Assembly (NCBI RefSeq): GCF_042477335.2
Contig: NC_091256.1
Location: 36,548,001-36,612,000 of the forward strand
DNA from: Ovis canadensis
Lineage: Eukaryota > Chordata > Mammalia > Artiodactyla > Bovidae
Length of the DNA: 64,000 nt
Direction: 5' to 3'
How positions within the stretch are numbered: the first letter of the stretch is position 1; each line of letters begins with the position of its first letter. Both the position numbers and the translations under genes were made by a program. Shown here piece after piece: positions 11,460-22,882 of this stretch. The notes beneath the pieces are model-generated. The model saw only the letters and a list, made by a program, of their open reading frames with translations, made no database searches and had not been told where the DNA came from.

Positions 11460-13430
11460 TATACTGTCTTTTACAAGACAAATTTAACAATACATGCCAA
11501 GCACTGTTCCAGATCCCTACCCTGGTGGAATTTACATTCTGTTGTAGAGAGACTGACAATAACCAAGAAATACAGTAATTAATCTGGCAAGTATTATGGG
11601 AAAAACAATGAAGCAGAGTCAAAGACCAGGGGTGCCAGCTGGAAAGTGAAGGGGGTTGGTGTGCAGTTGCAACTTTAAATAGTGAAGGGAGGCCCCACTG
11701 CAAGTATGATATGAAGGAGGGTGACCACAGTGATAGTCAAAGAAACAGCAAAGACAATCAGGAAGAAGTATGGTTGTTCAAGGGATGAGCAAGAAGACCA
11801 GTGAGGCTGGAGAAGAAAAGCAAGTTAGATGGTAACAGGAGATGAGGTCAAGGGGGAAAGGGAATGAGCAAAGCACGGAGAACTTGCAGGTGATCAAAAA
11901 GGCGCTGGCTCTTACTCTGAGTGAAACAGGAAAGCCACTGCAGGGTTTTCAGCTGAGCAGTGACATGATTTGACTCATGGTTTAAAAGGACTATACCATA
12001 TCATTAATCATTTGAAAAATGCCCATCAAAGCTACAATGAGACACCATGTCACAATCACTAAGTGGCTGTAATCAAGAAGACAGACAATAATACTGTCAG
12101 CGAGGATATACAAATGTTGGAAACCTTGTATGTTGCTGGTAGGAATGTAAAACAGTGCAGCCACTGTGGAAAACAGTCTACCAGTTCCTTAATAGGTTAC
12201 ATATATTTATCATACGCCCCAGCATACTCCTCCTCGGTATATATACTCAAGAGAAATTACAACAAACACCCATATAAAAACTTGTACATGGGGGGAAAAA
12301 AAAACAACTTGTACATGAATGTTCACAGTAGCATTATTCATAGTAACAGAAAGAAAAACTACTCAAACGTCTAAAAACTGATGTGTCAGTTTTATCTCAT
12401 CAAATGAGATAAAGTCTTACACTGGAATATTATTTTGCAATAAAAATCAGTGAAGAACTAATATGCCACAATATGGTATAATAGGCCTTGAACACATTAT
12501 GTTCAGTAAAAGAATTCATTCATAAAAAGCCATATATTATATGATTCTACTTATTTGAAATGTCCAAAATAAAAAGCAGATTAATGGTTGCCAAAGGCTA
12601 GGGTCTGGAGAAGAGGGACTATAAGTGGGTACAGTGTTTCTCTTGAGGGGGCAACAAAAAATGTTCTAAATTTAGATTGTGGTGACAGTTGTATATCTCT
12701 TGTGAATATATGAAAACATACTGAATTGTTCAATTTAAATGGGCGAACTGTATGGTGTTTAATGTATCCCAAAAAGGCTATTTTTTTTTTTAAAGGCTCA
12801 GTCTGGTTATTATGCTGAAAGTACACTGGGAGGCAGAGGAGGGTAAGCAGTCACCTAAGTGAGGTGATGGGAGTTTGAGTCACAGAAGCAGCAAAAACGA
12901 TGTGGTGAGGAGTACTCAGGACTGCAGGGAGCAGGTTTTCAAAGGAGAGCCAACAGAATTTTCTGATGGTTTGGATATGAGGTGCAAAAAAAAAAAAACC
13001 TCCAGATTCGGCCTCAAAATTAGATTAAGGGAACCATGATCTGAGATAAGGAAAATTAGGCTGGACAAGAAATATCAGAAAAAACAGTTTATATTTGCTA
13101 GTATGATACGATATATCGTACTAGCTGGTATCAGATACTAAGAGGTGAGGTTGAACAGAATGTTGGGTACAGCGATCTGACTTGACAGATGTCAGAGCCC
13201 CAGATACACAATGGGGGATCACCAGCATACAGACTGAATGCAAGGCTAGGAAACTGAATGAGATCAAGAGAGTTCAGATAACAATAACACCTAAAGACTG
13301 GAGTTCTCAAGGACTCCCACGTCAGAAGGCCAAGGAGACGAAGAGCAATCAGAAAAGGAAACCGAGGAAAGGCCAGTGCGGTAGGCTGGGAGTGCAGAGT
13401 CCTGGGAGCCAGACGAAGAATTCTGTTTGC
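11460..13430 (-). mobile_element. L2-like LINE, antisense, split by an L1 insertion
   Basis: Reads as the reverse complement of an L2 3' region (gccaagcactgttccagatc; gaaagccactgcagggtttt; cagctgagcagtgacatgat) up to about 12000, then continues after the L1 with ggctcagtctggttattatg and gatcaccagcatacagactg. The stretch 13430-13900 has no recognised gene. Confidence 0.45.
12003..12785 (+). mobile_element. L1 3' fragment inserted in the L2-like element
   Basis: L1 3' region (gaaaaatgcccatcaaagct; tgttgctggtaggaatgtaa; cactgtggaaaacagtctac) ending in the 3' UTR around 12785. The interrupted L2-like sequence resumes right after it, so the order of insertion is clear. Confidence 0.65.
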
Positions 13431-14009
13431 TTCTTCATCACATAGAAGGGAATGACCTGGCATGCTTAATATTGGTAACAATCAAGTTAGACGAGTACTG
13501 AAAATCAGCCACTGGATTCAGCAAAGTGGGTACCACTATTGACCCTGACAAGGCAATTTGGTAGAAATAATGATTTGTGGGGGAGTCTAACTGAAGAGGG
13601 TTTGGAACGAATAGATATATAAACTCTTCCCAGGAGTTTTGCTGAAAGGCAGAGTGGAGAAATGAGTACAGCTTATAGAAGTAGAAGGCAAGAGATGATA
13701 TTAAGTGGGAGAGAGAATGACATGTTTTGATGAAGATGGGAACCATCCTATAGAAAGGGGATCATAAGGACATGGGGAAAGATGGAAGAATTACTTAAAT
13801 GAATGAATACATATTTGGGAATCTGAGAATTCAGAGTTAAAGTATTTTTTCATCTCCTTAAAATGATAATAGAAAAATGAAGTATGAAGAAAAAATGTCT
13901 TGATACAAACTCAATTTGAGATCTTGGAAAAGCTGTTCTGGGTGGAGTTCAAGAGGCAGAAACTCCCAGGATTCTGTGCTATCTTCCAGGGGACTCACAC
14001 TTCACTTAC

Positions 14010-14179
14010 CTCGGGTGCACCCTGCCTTTTGTTGCTATCTGTATCTTCCAAAACCTGCAGGTAACTGTGCATGTATTCTGCAGCTCGCTGCCACTGATGC
14101 TTCAGCAGAGCTTCTTGGATAAAACTTAAACAAGCGCTTGTTGTCTGAGCAAAATCCTTCTCCTGTTTTCCTCCAGAGG
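14010..14179 (-). CDS. TAF1A: TAF1A coding exon 3
   Basis: The exon is 170 bp. It completes the split alanine codon from the previous exon and then encodes a glycine-lysine linker and a helical stretch with [20 protein letters not shown] and [14 protein letters not shown], ending APE in phase 0. Acceptor (CTTTATAG) and donor (GTAAGT) are both good. In the family this is the beginning of the TPR-like helical repeat array of TAF1A. No stop or frameshift is present. Confidence 0.93.
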
Positions 14180-14727
14180 CTATAAAGGTTAAAGAGGAAA
14201 GTCTTGAGCCAGTGACCTCAAATCAACAATTTAAGAATCTTACTTCTGATAAGCACAGTTTTAACAAGTAGGTATTACTTAACCCAACCCATGCCTAACA
14301 CCAAAACTAGCTTCACTTGAAACCAACTCTTCCACATCATTTTAACTAGCTGTGGCATATGAAAAAAAAAAAAATTCTATTTAAGAGATGTCTAATTTGA
14401 TGTTCTTGGGCTACCAAGGTCACCAGTTCCTTCAAATCTGATTCAACTATCCTTTCACCCTTGCACTAAACAGTCTGCAAAGAATATCTCAAGGAGGGCC
14501 CCCAGTGCAAAATACCAAGTGAAAATCATCAGGGTCATCCTAGGAAAGCACTGTCTTTTTTCCTACCTATGTTCTGAAAACACCAAGAGGTGCACTTTTA
14601 TTTTTCAAGGACCGAGTTCCCAGTAACTCAAAGCTAGTAAATGCATATGAAATTATAAAATTTTGACATTAGTATTTGTATCTCTAAAATACTGACAATC
14701 CTCATGTTAAGAATACTAGGGTTAGGA

Positions 14728-14855
14728 CTTTTCTGGCAGTCCAGTGGTTAAGACCTCACACTTCCAATGCAGGGGGCATGGGTTCAATCCCTGATCAGGC
14801 AACTAAGATCCCATGTGCCTCAGCCAAAAAACTGTTTAAAAATAAAAAAAAAAAG
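14728..14855 (+). mobile_element. CHR-type SINE, short copy
   Basis: acttttctggcagtccagtg followed by a tRNA-like head and an A-rich tail (aaaactgtttaaaaataaaa). Truncated body. Confidence 0.7.
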
Positions 14856-14979
14856 ATTTGGGCTTAGTTACAACCTTATCTGTGACAACAAGCTGCATAT
14901 TGCCACGTCTTCCTCCCTTCGCACACCACTAAATACTCCTATGGGCCAGCAGTTTTCCAGTTGGGGTGCCCTCACCCCT

Positions 14980-15178
14980 GGGAATGTGCTTAGTCACTCA
15001 GATGTATCTGACTCTTTGTGACCCCATGGGCAGTGGCCCACCAGGCTCCTCTGTTCATGGGGATTCTCCAGGAAAGAATACTGGAGTGGGTTGCCATGCC
15101 CTTCTCCAGGGGAGCTTCCCAATCCAGGTCTCCCACACTGCAGAGGATTCTTTACTGTCTGGGCCACCAGGGAAGACC
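14980..15178 (-). mobile_element. Bov-tA SINE
   Basis: Reverse copy (tgcttagtcactcagatgta ... gggccaccagggaagacccc). It lies about 800 bp upstream (transcript sense) of TAF1A exon 3. Confidence 0.88.
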
Positions 15179-15602
15179 CCACCCCTGGGAATACACAGAG
15201 ATTAATAAGTATCATGCAAAAATAGCTTTACAGCAATCAACTTGCACATCTTCAACTTTCTCACATACTCTTTCCTAAAACTGATCTTCTAGAAAGCTGT
15301 GCATATAGACAAGGCTTCATCATCAAAATAATTCTGGTATTACCTTAAGGTGAAAATACAAGTGTTTAGTGTTGAAAAAATGAATGATTCTAACATCCAT
15401 TTGCAAGTCAGGTGATTTCTAGTTCTTTGCTTATCAAAAGTGTAGAAGAATCTAATAATTTTTTAGAACACTGTGTAATTTTTTCACAAGTAAGTGAGGA
15501 GGAGTCACTGATACACTGCTAAAATTAAATGCCATCCACTGCCAACTACTTACTAAAGTGAGTAAAGTTTCTCAGAATTTCTACAAATTAAAACAAAATA
15601 CA

Positions 15603-15855
15603 GGGGCTTCCCTGGTGGCTCAGTGGTAAAGAATCTGCCTGCCAACGCAGGAAACATGGGTTTGACCCCTGGTCCGGGAAGATCCCACAGTCTGTGGAGC
15701 AACTAAGCTGTGAACCACAATTTTTGAGCCTGTGGTCTAGAGCCCAGGAGTCACAAGAGAAGCCACCCGCAACAAGAAGTCTGCTGACCCCAACAAGAGA
15801 AAAGCCTACGAAGCAATGAAAACCCAGCACTGCCAAAAGTAAATTAAGGAAACAA
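15603..15855 (+). mobile_element. CHR-type SINE
   Basis: Head ggggcttccctggtggctca, body ending gcaatgaaaacccagcactg and a short A-rich tail. The flanks 15180-15600 and 15860-16260 are AT-rich intron with nothing else recognised. Confidence 0.78.
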
Positions 15856-16261
15856 AATTATTTAAAATATACACAATAGAATTAAAGTTAAATCTTTTCT
15901 CATTCTAGAAATACATAATATTCACCCACAGATATAAGAATTGGAAAAAAGTGATATCCTTATCCATTTTATTGAGATAAATAACCAATAAAAATTTACA
16001 TTTAACACTTAAAATTTAACAAAAAAAGTAATACATTATTTTAATCAGCTGTGTAAAAAATTAATTATAATAATGTCCAATCCAGAAGAAATTTTAATAG
16101 TTAAAAACTTTACAGGATATTAGCAAAAATTAAATGTGGATGCATACTTTATGGAAGAATAAAGGAACAATATAAAATTTCCATCTATTAAACACTTTTT
16201 CACAAACACAAAATGGATGATAAAAGATATCACATTCCTAAACTGTTTAGACTCTACCAAT

Positions 16262-16382
16262 TATTTAAATTTATGGCCACTCTACACAGCATGTGGGATC
16301 CTAGTTCTCCACCAAGGATTGAACCTGCATCCCTGAAGCAGAAGCATGGAGTCTTAACCACTGGACCCAGGAAGTCTCACCA
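16262..16382 (-). mobile_element. tRNA-derived SINE fragment, antisense
   Basis: Reverse of the tRNA-like head: ggattgaacctgcatccctg, then gtcttaaccactggacccag. Truncated. Confidence 0.65.
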
Positions 16383-16547
16383 AATATGTTTAAGTCATAT
16401 AATAATTTCATTTGAAAGTGCCAAAATATGCTGAAAATCATGCCTTTTGGAACTACCAAACTTATGATGCAATTTTTAGATGGCACATTAAAATGGTGCA
16501 AGATAGTACCTAATTTTTTAGGGGGAAAAAAAAAGTAGACTATTTCT

Positions 16548-16760
16548 TTTGACTAGTGCTTCTCCAACTTTTTAAATGTATATACAAATCACCCAGGGAT
16601 CCAGATGTAGTCCTAATACCACCAGAGAGCTTATTAGAAATCCAGAATACTATGCCCTGCCCACCTCTCTGAATTAGAAGCTACATTTAACAGGATCTAT
16701 GGCCAAGTTCCTAGGATATCAGTAGCAACATCAGGCAGCTAAGCCAAGAAACTGACAAAA
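16548..16760 (+). mobile_element. MER20-like hAT-Charlie fragment
   Basis: ctagtgcttctccaacttttt, caaatcacccagggatccag and cttattagaaatccagaata follow the MER20 pattern. Assigned by eye. Confidence 0.45.
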
Positions 16761-17719
16761 TACCTCTTCCTAAAAACCTCATTTATTCACCTAAAGGAAA
16801 ACTGATCTCAGGCCAAACTCCCTTCTGTTAAACCTCTTAAGTTTTCACAGCTCAGACTGCAAATCGAATTTAGACGAGGATACAAAAATCCTTGGGCAAT
16901 GCCCCTCCTATCCTACACCTGAGCCTAATTATCTCAGGAATAGCTCAAAGAATAGCATTCTTTGTAAGCAAAACATAATGTTATTTGTCGCTGATGAACT
17001 TGAAGAATAACTGTCAAGGAAAATATATTTGATGGAATAAGATACAGTAAAGAACTAGTGTCACCAACCTAATTTCTAATTCCCTTGAGAGAACCTAGAC
17101 ACTCATCAGCCTGTCAACAAGTATTTTTTGAGCACTGCCATGGTCAAGCACTAGTCTAGGTACTCACCATAGAGCTTTACTCCAAATTGGTGCCCACCTT
17201 CAAATTTTATTCTGGGGGACAGACCCTTCAAAACACCCAAAGAAATTTAAAAGAATAAAAAGTAAATAATTGTTAGGCAACTAGGTTTTCCTATTGTGGT
17301 TAATTACCAATAAAACATCAATATTATCTGCAACTATATTCTCATTGCAGACAGAAAGTATTAATATTTGGGGTTTAACAGGCTATCCATAAAACATGAA
17401 ACATTTTAAAGTATGTAAATTCTGGTCTTAAACCTACTTGTTTATGGACTGACTCAAGCTCTCTATGGAACACTGTTGACAGACACATGCCCAGGTATGA
17501 GGTAACTAGCAGAAACCAGATTAGTATTAATAGCTCCCTACAAGGGGCAGGAAACACCCTCTCTGAAGTTCCCTTCATTGAAACCTGACTCAAAGCATGT
17601 ATATTAATCCAGTAAAAATAAAATGAGGAAAGAAGCAATAAATTATTACATTTTCAACACTCACTATGCACAAGGCTGTATGCTAGGCACTTTTCCCTTT
17701 TTTTAAATATATGTATCTC

Positions 17720-17880
17720 AAAGCAGGTTTTGAGATCAGATAGGCCTGGGTTTGACTCCTGATACCAGCATTTAGAATTTTAACGTCTTTGAAATTAAGT
17801 TCCCTCATCTGTAAAATGTCTGGTACATATATTTACTGAGATAATTAAATAGATAATATTCAGGTTAAAAAATAAAGAAA
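17720..17880 (+). mobile_element. MIR SINE
   Basis: gatcagataggcctgggttt, then ttccctcatctgtaaaatgt and gagataattaaatagataat: the MIR core and tail. Ancient. Confidence 0.7.
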
Positions 17881-18490
17881 TAAGAGCTAAATTCTAGGAG
17901 CCAGGGACTCACAGTCAAGGGGAAAGAAAGCTGGGCTAAGAAAGATATATTTGTGAGCAATTAGAAAAGTGCTAGTTCATGACAACATACAGATAACTGA
18001 TTTTTTTAAAATATATTCTGATAAGGAATTATCCCATAGAACAACTTGTTTATTTCTACATTAGAGGAACAAAGAAAAAATAGTCTTTTCTTGAAATCTA
18101 CTATAGATCAATTCTATTAGGGCTTATTTCAATGCAATTCAACAGAAATTTCTGATATGTATTCCTCCATAGCAGAGATCTTATCTTCAACAAATCTGTC
18201 CCCAGTATTAAGCCAATCCAGGGATACAGTAAAATGCTCAGTAAGAGTTACTGGAAGAAAAAAAAAAAGTGTATCTACCACAATACAGACTGTAATTAAT
18301 TCAAAGAATTCTAAGAGAAAAAAAGAATCTATTTTTTTCATGTTTCTTTTTTATTAACTGCCTTAAAAAAAATCCTCATATATTCTTATCTTGAAAATTA
18401 AACCAGCTTGGGTATCCAATTTTGTATCCATATTGAATCTTATCATCTACTTGCACTAAAGCTGAAATGGTTATATGTTATTTTACTTAC

Positions 18491-18611
18491 CTATGGATTC
18501 TATATGTTTCTGGAGCCAAGGGAAACACATTCCTGAACCAGAGCGCACACACGGTTCCCCCTGTTCATCCTCTGTCGTGGGTCTTTTCAATTCTTCACTG
18601 AAATCACTCAT
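18491..18611 (-). CDS. TAF1A: TAF1A coding exon 2 (start codon)
   Basis: This exon encodes about 40 residues from MSDFSEELKRP through the tryptophan motif MCFPWLQKHIESI. Its donor is a consensus GTAAGT (minus strand, immediately left of 18491) and it ends in phase 1. The acceptor (TTCTGGAATAG) lies two bases upstream of the ATG at 18611-18609. The Kozak context is moderate, with G at -3. This start matches the known family N-terminus. The N-terminal tail is acidic and hydrophilic and is the least conserved part of the protein in mammals, so differences from human here are expected. Confidence 0.92.
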
Positions 18612-18922
18612 ATCTATTCCAGAATGAAAATATCAGTTACTTTCTGTACATCTTAATCCACAGGTTTCTGAGTTATACAGAAAGACAGACACTTTTATCT
18701 AATAAATACCAATGATCAACAAAATTAACTGCACCTGGTAGTTCCTTTCAAGAAATTAATTATGTCAGCAGCAGCCAAAATGAATGGCCCATTTAAAAAC
18801 TATTGACTACTTCAAATACAACTATATTTCAAGAAGATATAAGAATAGATAAGATACTCTTTAATTTACAAAAGAGAAACTAATCCAGAGGAAGAAACAT
18901 ATAAATGATGTATGAGGTAAAG

Positions 18923-19134
18923 GTGAGTGCTCAGTCGTGTCCAACTCTTTGGGACCCCTAGGGGTACAGCCTGCCAGGCTCCTCTGTCCATGGGATTTTC
19001 CAGGCAAGAATACTAGAGTGGGTTGCCATTTCCTACTCCAGGACATCCTCTTGACTCAGGGATCAAACCTGCACCTCTTTCATTTCCTGCAATGGCAAGG
19101 CAAAGTCTTTACCGCTGAGCCACCGGGGAAGCAC
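18923..19134 (-). mobile_element. Bov-tA SINE
   Basis: gtgagtgctcagtcgtgtcc ... ccgctgagccaccggggaag in reverse orientation, in TAF1A intron 1. Confidence 0.9.
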
Positions 19135-19184
19135 AAATGATGTATAATAAGATAATATGAGAAATACAATAACAACAGTAGTAA

Positions 19185-19350
19185 TTATCATTCTCATTGA
19201 GTCCTCTCTATACACCAAGCCTACAAAGTATCTAATTTAATCCTTACAGAAATCTGGAGGTGAGTACTGTTATGTTCTTCCATTTGCATGCTGAAACAAC
19301 TGAAGGGCTCAGTGAAACTATGTAACCTGGACCAATGTCACAAAAAAGTG
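19185..19350 (-). mobile_element. MIR-like SINE, antisense
   Basis: ctaatttaatccttacagaa ... aaactatgtaacctggacca follows the reverse complement of MIR. The next stretch, 19500-19800, looks L2-like but is too diverged to call. Confidence 0.5.
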
Positions 19351-20011
19351 AGGACAATATTCTGGGAACTAGAATGTGTTCCCAAACACAACTGACATGA
19401 ACAGAGTTTGGGGTGTTCGTGGAAGAGGGAGGAGGAAAGCAGATGGCAGGAAAAGAATCTACAAAAACAGCTTTGTGCCAAGCTGAGTTTAGACTCAATC
19501 CTCAAGATGCTCAGAACTCCTCTCCCTCCTTCCACATATCCAATTTAGGTCCTGCTGGTACTACCTGCTAGTACTTCTCCCATCTTCGCCAAGCTCCGCA
19601 AACCTACACCACTCCCCCAGCTCGGGACTCCTTCAAACTGTGTCTGGATTACTGCATTAGCTTTCCAACTAGTAATCTTGCCTCAAATTTGGCTTCTCCA
19701 CATCACCAACCGAACAAATCTTTCAAAATCAGATTAAAAGCATGTGTTTGAAATAACATGAGTTTTGAACCCGACTCACACATTATTTTAGAGTCCTTCC
19801 AGAAGAAGCTCTCCCAACCCAAATTCTAAAGCCATTTAGGCATCGTGTAGTTGTCACGGTAACCAAAGCAGCTCCACCCCTTCAGCCTTGCCCGCGGAAC
19901 CCGTTAGAGAGTAAAAGAGAAAATATAAGAACCCTGGGGAAGCCTAAGATAGGCCTTCCTCTTCCACGTGAACGCAGGCAATAAGAGAAGGACGACAACC
20001 GTGGGACTTAC

Positions 20012-20170
20012 CTGTCTGAAGCAAGAATTTTTCTGTGATACCAACCTCAGTCTCCTGACTCCGGACCAGCGGGAGGAAACCCTCACACAATGCGAAACAA
20101 GCAAGTTTCGAGAACAAACTTGCAAAACGGGACTCCTGCGCTTTGGAGACGCGCAGACGCAGCCCCGCCC
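20012..20170 (-). other. TAF1A: TAF1A exon 1 (5' UTR), predicted
   Basis: Reading the minus strand there is a consensus splice donor (exon end TTCAGACAG, intron GTAAGTCCC), which puts the downstream edge of the first exon at 20012. The exon sits just downstream of the GC-box, CCAAT and ETS motifs. The next exon begins two bases before its ATG, so exon 1 would be wholly untranslated. The donor is seen directly. The upstream edge (the transcription start) is a guess and could lie anywhere from about 20100 to 20230. Confidence 0.6.
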
Positions 20171-20260
20171 CTAACTCTCGATTGGGCAGTGGAGGAGCCT
20201 TGACCCCGGAAATGACCCGGAAGTGGCGGTGGATTGCCGCCTTCCCATTGCAGCTTAGTT
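20155..20260 (-). promoter_or_regulatory. TAF1A: TAF1A promoter region
   Basis: A short GC-rich stretch contains a GC box (GCCCCGCCCC, 20162-20171), an inverted CCAAT box (ATTGG, 20181-20185; NF-Y type) and an ETS/GABP-type site (CCGGAAGT, 20217-20224), with no obvious TATA box. This fits a TATA-less housekeeping promoter. The motifs are seen; their use by transcription factors is inferred. A BOV-A2 SINE inserted about 230 bp upstream (20488). Confidence 0.6.
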
Positions 20261-20472
20261 TGTCTCAGCGGGAAAAGTGAGAGACTTTAATTGCAAAAGA
20301 AGATTAATGCACGGGGAGGCCGGCTGGATAAGGGTAACAGTCAAAAAAAGTAGAACGTCACTTTATCCGAGTAGTTCCCCGTACGACGACCTATCAGATA
20401 CTGCTGGGCTTGCGGGTGCGCGCAGCCAGCCTTGGAGGCGTGGCTCGTGGCCCTGACAAGATAAATCTGCAT

Positions 20473-20761
20473 AGCCTTTTAATCGGAGAAGGCAATGCAA
20501 CCCACTCCAGTACTCTTGCCTGGAAAATGCCATGGACGGAGGAGCCTGGTGGGCTGCAGTCCATGGGGTCGCTAGGAGTCGGACACGACTGAGCGACTTC
20601 ACTTTCACTTTTCACTTTCATGCATTGGAGAAGGAAATGGCAACCCACTCCAGTGTTCTTGCCAGGAGAATCCCAGGGACGGGGGAGCCTGGTTGGCTGC
20701 CGTCTCTGGGATCGCAGAGTCGGACACGACTGAAGCGACTTATCAGCAGCAGCCTTTTAAT
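20473..20761 (+). mobile_element. BOV-A2 dimeric SINE with target-site duplication, next to the TAF1A promoter
   Basis: Two related monomers in tandem (ggagaaggcaatgcaaccca ... then ggagaaggaaatggcaaccc) separated by the actttcacttttcacttt linker and ending in a short AGC tail. A direct repeat AGCCTTTTAAT at 20473-20483 and 20751-20761 flanks it. It is a young insertion about 230 bp upstream of the ETS site. Confidence 0.9.
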
Positions 20762-21419
20762 TGCGTCCTTGAAATTGTTTTCTTTTATTTAAGATTTAGC
20801 TTTGAATTGAAATGACTGACTGCTTCCCCCAAATTTAGGGGAGAATATCTTTTCCTCTCAGCGAGGGTGGTTCTGTGCACCCGTCTGGAGTCACTTTTCA
20901 TGACGAGTGTTAATGAACTTACTAAGAAATAAGTGTTGAAAGTAAGTTTCTAATATAAAGATTTGGTTTGGCTACATTTCTTCCCTTGCTTTGAGGTGTA
21001 ATTTCACCCAAACCAATCTAAAGTGGGTTTTACCTGGCTAGAAATTCATGCTTCCACAAAAATGGGGAAGCAATTTTTGACAACTTAAAGTTACCAGTCA
21101 ACTCAAAGCAACAGTAGATAAAAGAGAGAAAGTTAATAATTGATATCTTTGTTTTTTCTCTGACAGACTACCAGATTATTTCCATTATTAGCTACACAAG
21201 TTGAAGAAACATATTTGCTGAAAATAAGTCAATAATGAGAGACAGAACGAATCAGGAGCTATTCTATCTGTGTCAGTTTTCTGTGGGAAAGTAGGAGAGA
21301 GATGGAAGTTTCCACAAAACCAGCTGGCTGGTGAGCACTTCCTCTAAGCGCTGGAAACATCAGGGCACGCAAAAGGGATCAAATCAGCTGGAAAACATGC
21401 AACAAAACTGCATGATTTA
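20762..21419. other. Intergenic sequence, no feature recognised
   Basis: Unique-looking AT-rich intergenic DNA immediately upstream of TAF1A. No open frame of note, no repeat recognised with confidence. Confidence 0.5.
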
Positions 21420-21525
21420 GAGGACTTGACATGGAATCTTAGTTCTCTGACCAAGAATTGAACCTGGGTCATGGCAGTAAAAGCGCCACGTCCTAACCAC
21501 TGGACCACCAGTGAATTCCCATTTA
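21420..21525 (-). mobile_element. tRNA-derived SINE fragment, antisense
   Basis: caagaattgaacctgggtca ... ctaaccactggaccaccagt, the reverse of a CHR/tRNA SINE head. Confidence 0.65.
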
Positions 21526-21845
21526 ATTATTATCCAAATAATTTTACCTACTGCCTGTCAGCCTACATTTACCTAAGTTTTAGTTGAGAAATATGTTCTT
21601 TTGTTAAGAATAAAGGGGAAAATTCCTTTACAATATTCCCAATAATTTAAATATATCTATAATTTGACTCCCAATACAAAGGGAAAAAAATTCAGTTTTA
21701 AATTCAGGATAAGATAGTACAAAAGAGGAAACAAATGTGGGAGTGTGGAAGCAGAACAATATAAGACCCCTCTCAGAGAAGGGTAATACAAATTCAGACG
21801 TGTAATATATCTACTAAGGTAGTATTAGCTTCAATGATATATATA

Positions 21846-22070
21846 TAGGGCTTCCCAGGTGGCTCTGTGATTAAAAAACCCGCTTGCAATGCAGGAGCCT
21901 TGGAAGAGACATGGATTTGATCCCACGGTCAGGAAGATCCCCTGGAGAAGAAAGTGGCAACACACTCCAGTATTCTTGCCTGGGAAATCCCATGGACAGA
22001 GGAGCTGGTAGGCTATAGCCCATGGGGTCTCAATAGAGGTGGATACAACTTTGCAACTAAACAACAACAT
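21846..22070 (+). mobile_element. Bov-tA SINE
   Basis: Forward copy: gggcttcccaggtggctctg ... aactttgcaactaaacaac. It abuts the tandem duplication at 22081. Confidence 0.9.
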
Positions 22071-22080
22071 TTTTTTTTCT

Positions 22081-22182
22081 TAGATTGATATTATAAATTT
22101 TTTATTTTATGGCTAAGAGAAACATATATGTGTTTTTGTTAGATTGATATTATAATTTTTTTATTTTACAGCTAAGAGAAAC
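22081..22182. repeat. 59-bp-period tandem duplication
   Basis: Two 43-bp copies (22081-22123 and 22140-22182), starting TAGATTGATATTATAA and ending GCTAAGAGAAAC with a few differences, are separated by 16 bp. Confidence 0.85.
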
Positions 22183-22489
22183 TATGAAATACAGAATTTT
22201 CACAACCACAGGTGCTTTATTAACTGGTCAGATTTTAGAAAAAGTTACAAGCAATGCTTCTCGACTGAGACGTTAGTACCATTTTTACCAAGAGGAATTT
22301 GGAAATTACTGTGTATGATCTGTAACAAGTCTGCTGTGGTTGTATGTTTCATCAAGACCATATTTTCTCCCTCTCAGTTCTCAGTGTCTCCTTCCAGGAG
22401 GCACTTTTGACCTCACAAGCATAATTTGGAAGGAGTTATAACCCTCCATGCTATCTTTTAGTAACAAAGGAGCAGTTTCCAGGGTCCTC

Positions 22490-22615
22490 CTTCCATGGGA
22501 TTCTCCAGGCAAGAGTACTGGAGTGGGTTGCCATTTCCTTCTCCAGGGGATTGAACCCGGGTCTCCCACATTCCAGGCAGACACTTTAACCTCTGAGCCA
22601 CCAGGAAAGCCTACT
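22490..22615 (-). mobile_element. Bov-tA SINE, truncated
   Basis: Reverse orientation (tgggattctccaggcaagag ... tctgagccaccaggaaagcc). Forms an inverted pair with the copy at 22672. Confidence 0.85.
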
Positions 22616-22671
22616 GGGTAGGTACTATCAAAAAGTGTCCCCTCTGTGACAAAGTCATTGATTTGCTGAAA

Positions 22672-22882
22672 CTCTTCCCTGGTGGCTCAGACAGTAAAGC
22701 ATCTGCCTACAATGTGGGAAACCCAGGTTCGATCCCTGGGTCAGGAATATCCTCTGGAGAAGGAAATGGCAACCCACTCTAGTACTCTTGCCTGGAAAAT
22801 CCCATGGACGGAGAGCATGGTAGGCCACAGTCCGTGGGGTCACAGAGTCAAACACAACTGAGCGACTTCACTTTCTTGTATC
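22672..22882 (+). mobile_element. Bov-tA SINE
   Basis: Forward: cttccctggtggctcagaca ... aactgagcgacttcactttc. Followed at 22960-23110 by a faint MIR-like antisense passage; 23110-23720 shows nothing definite. Confidence 0.9.
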
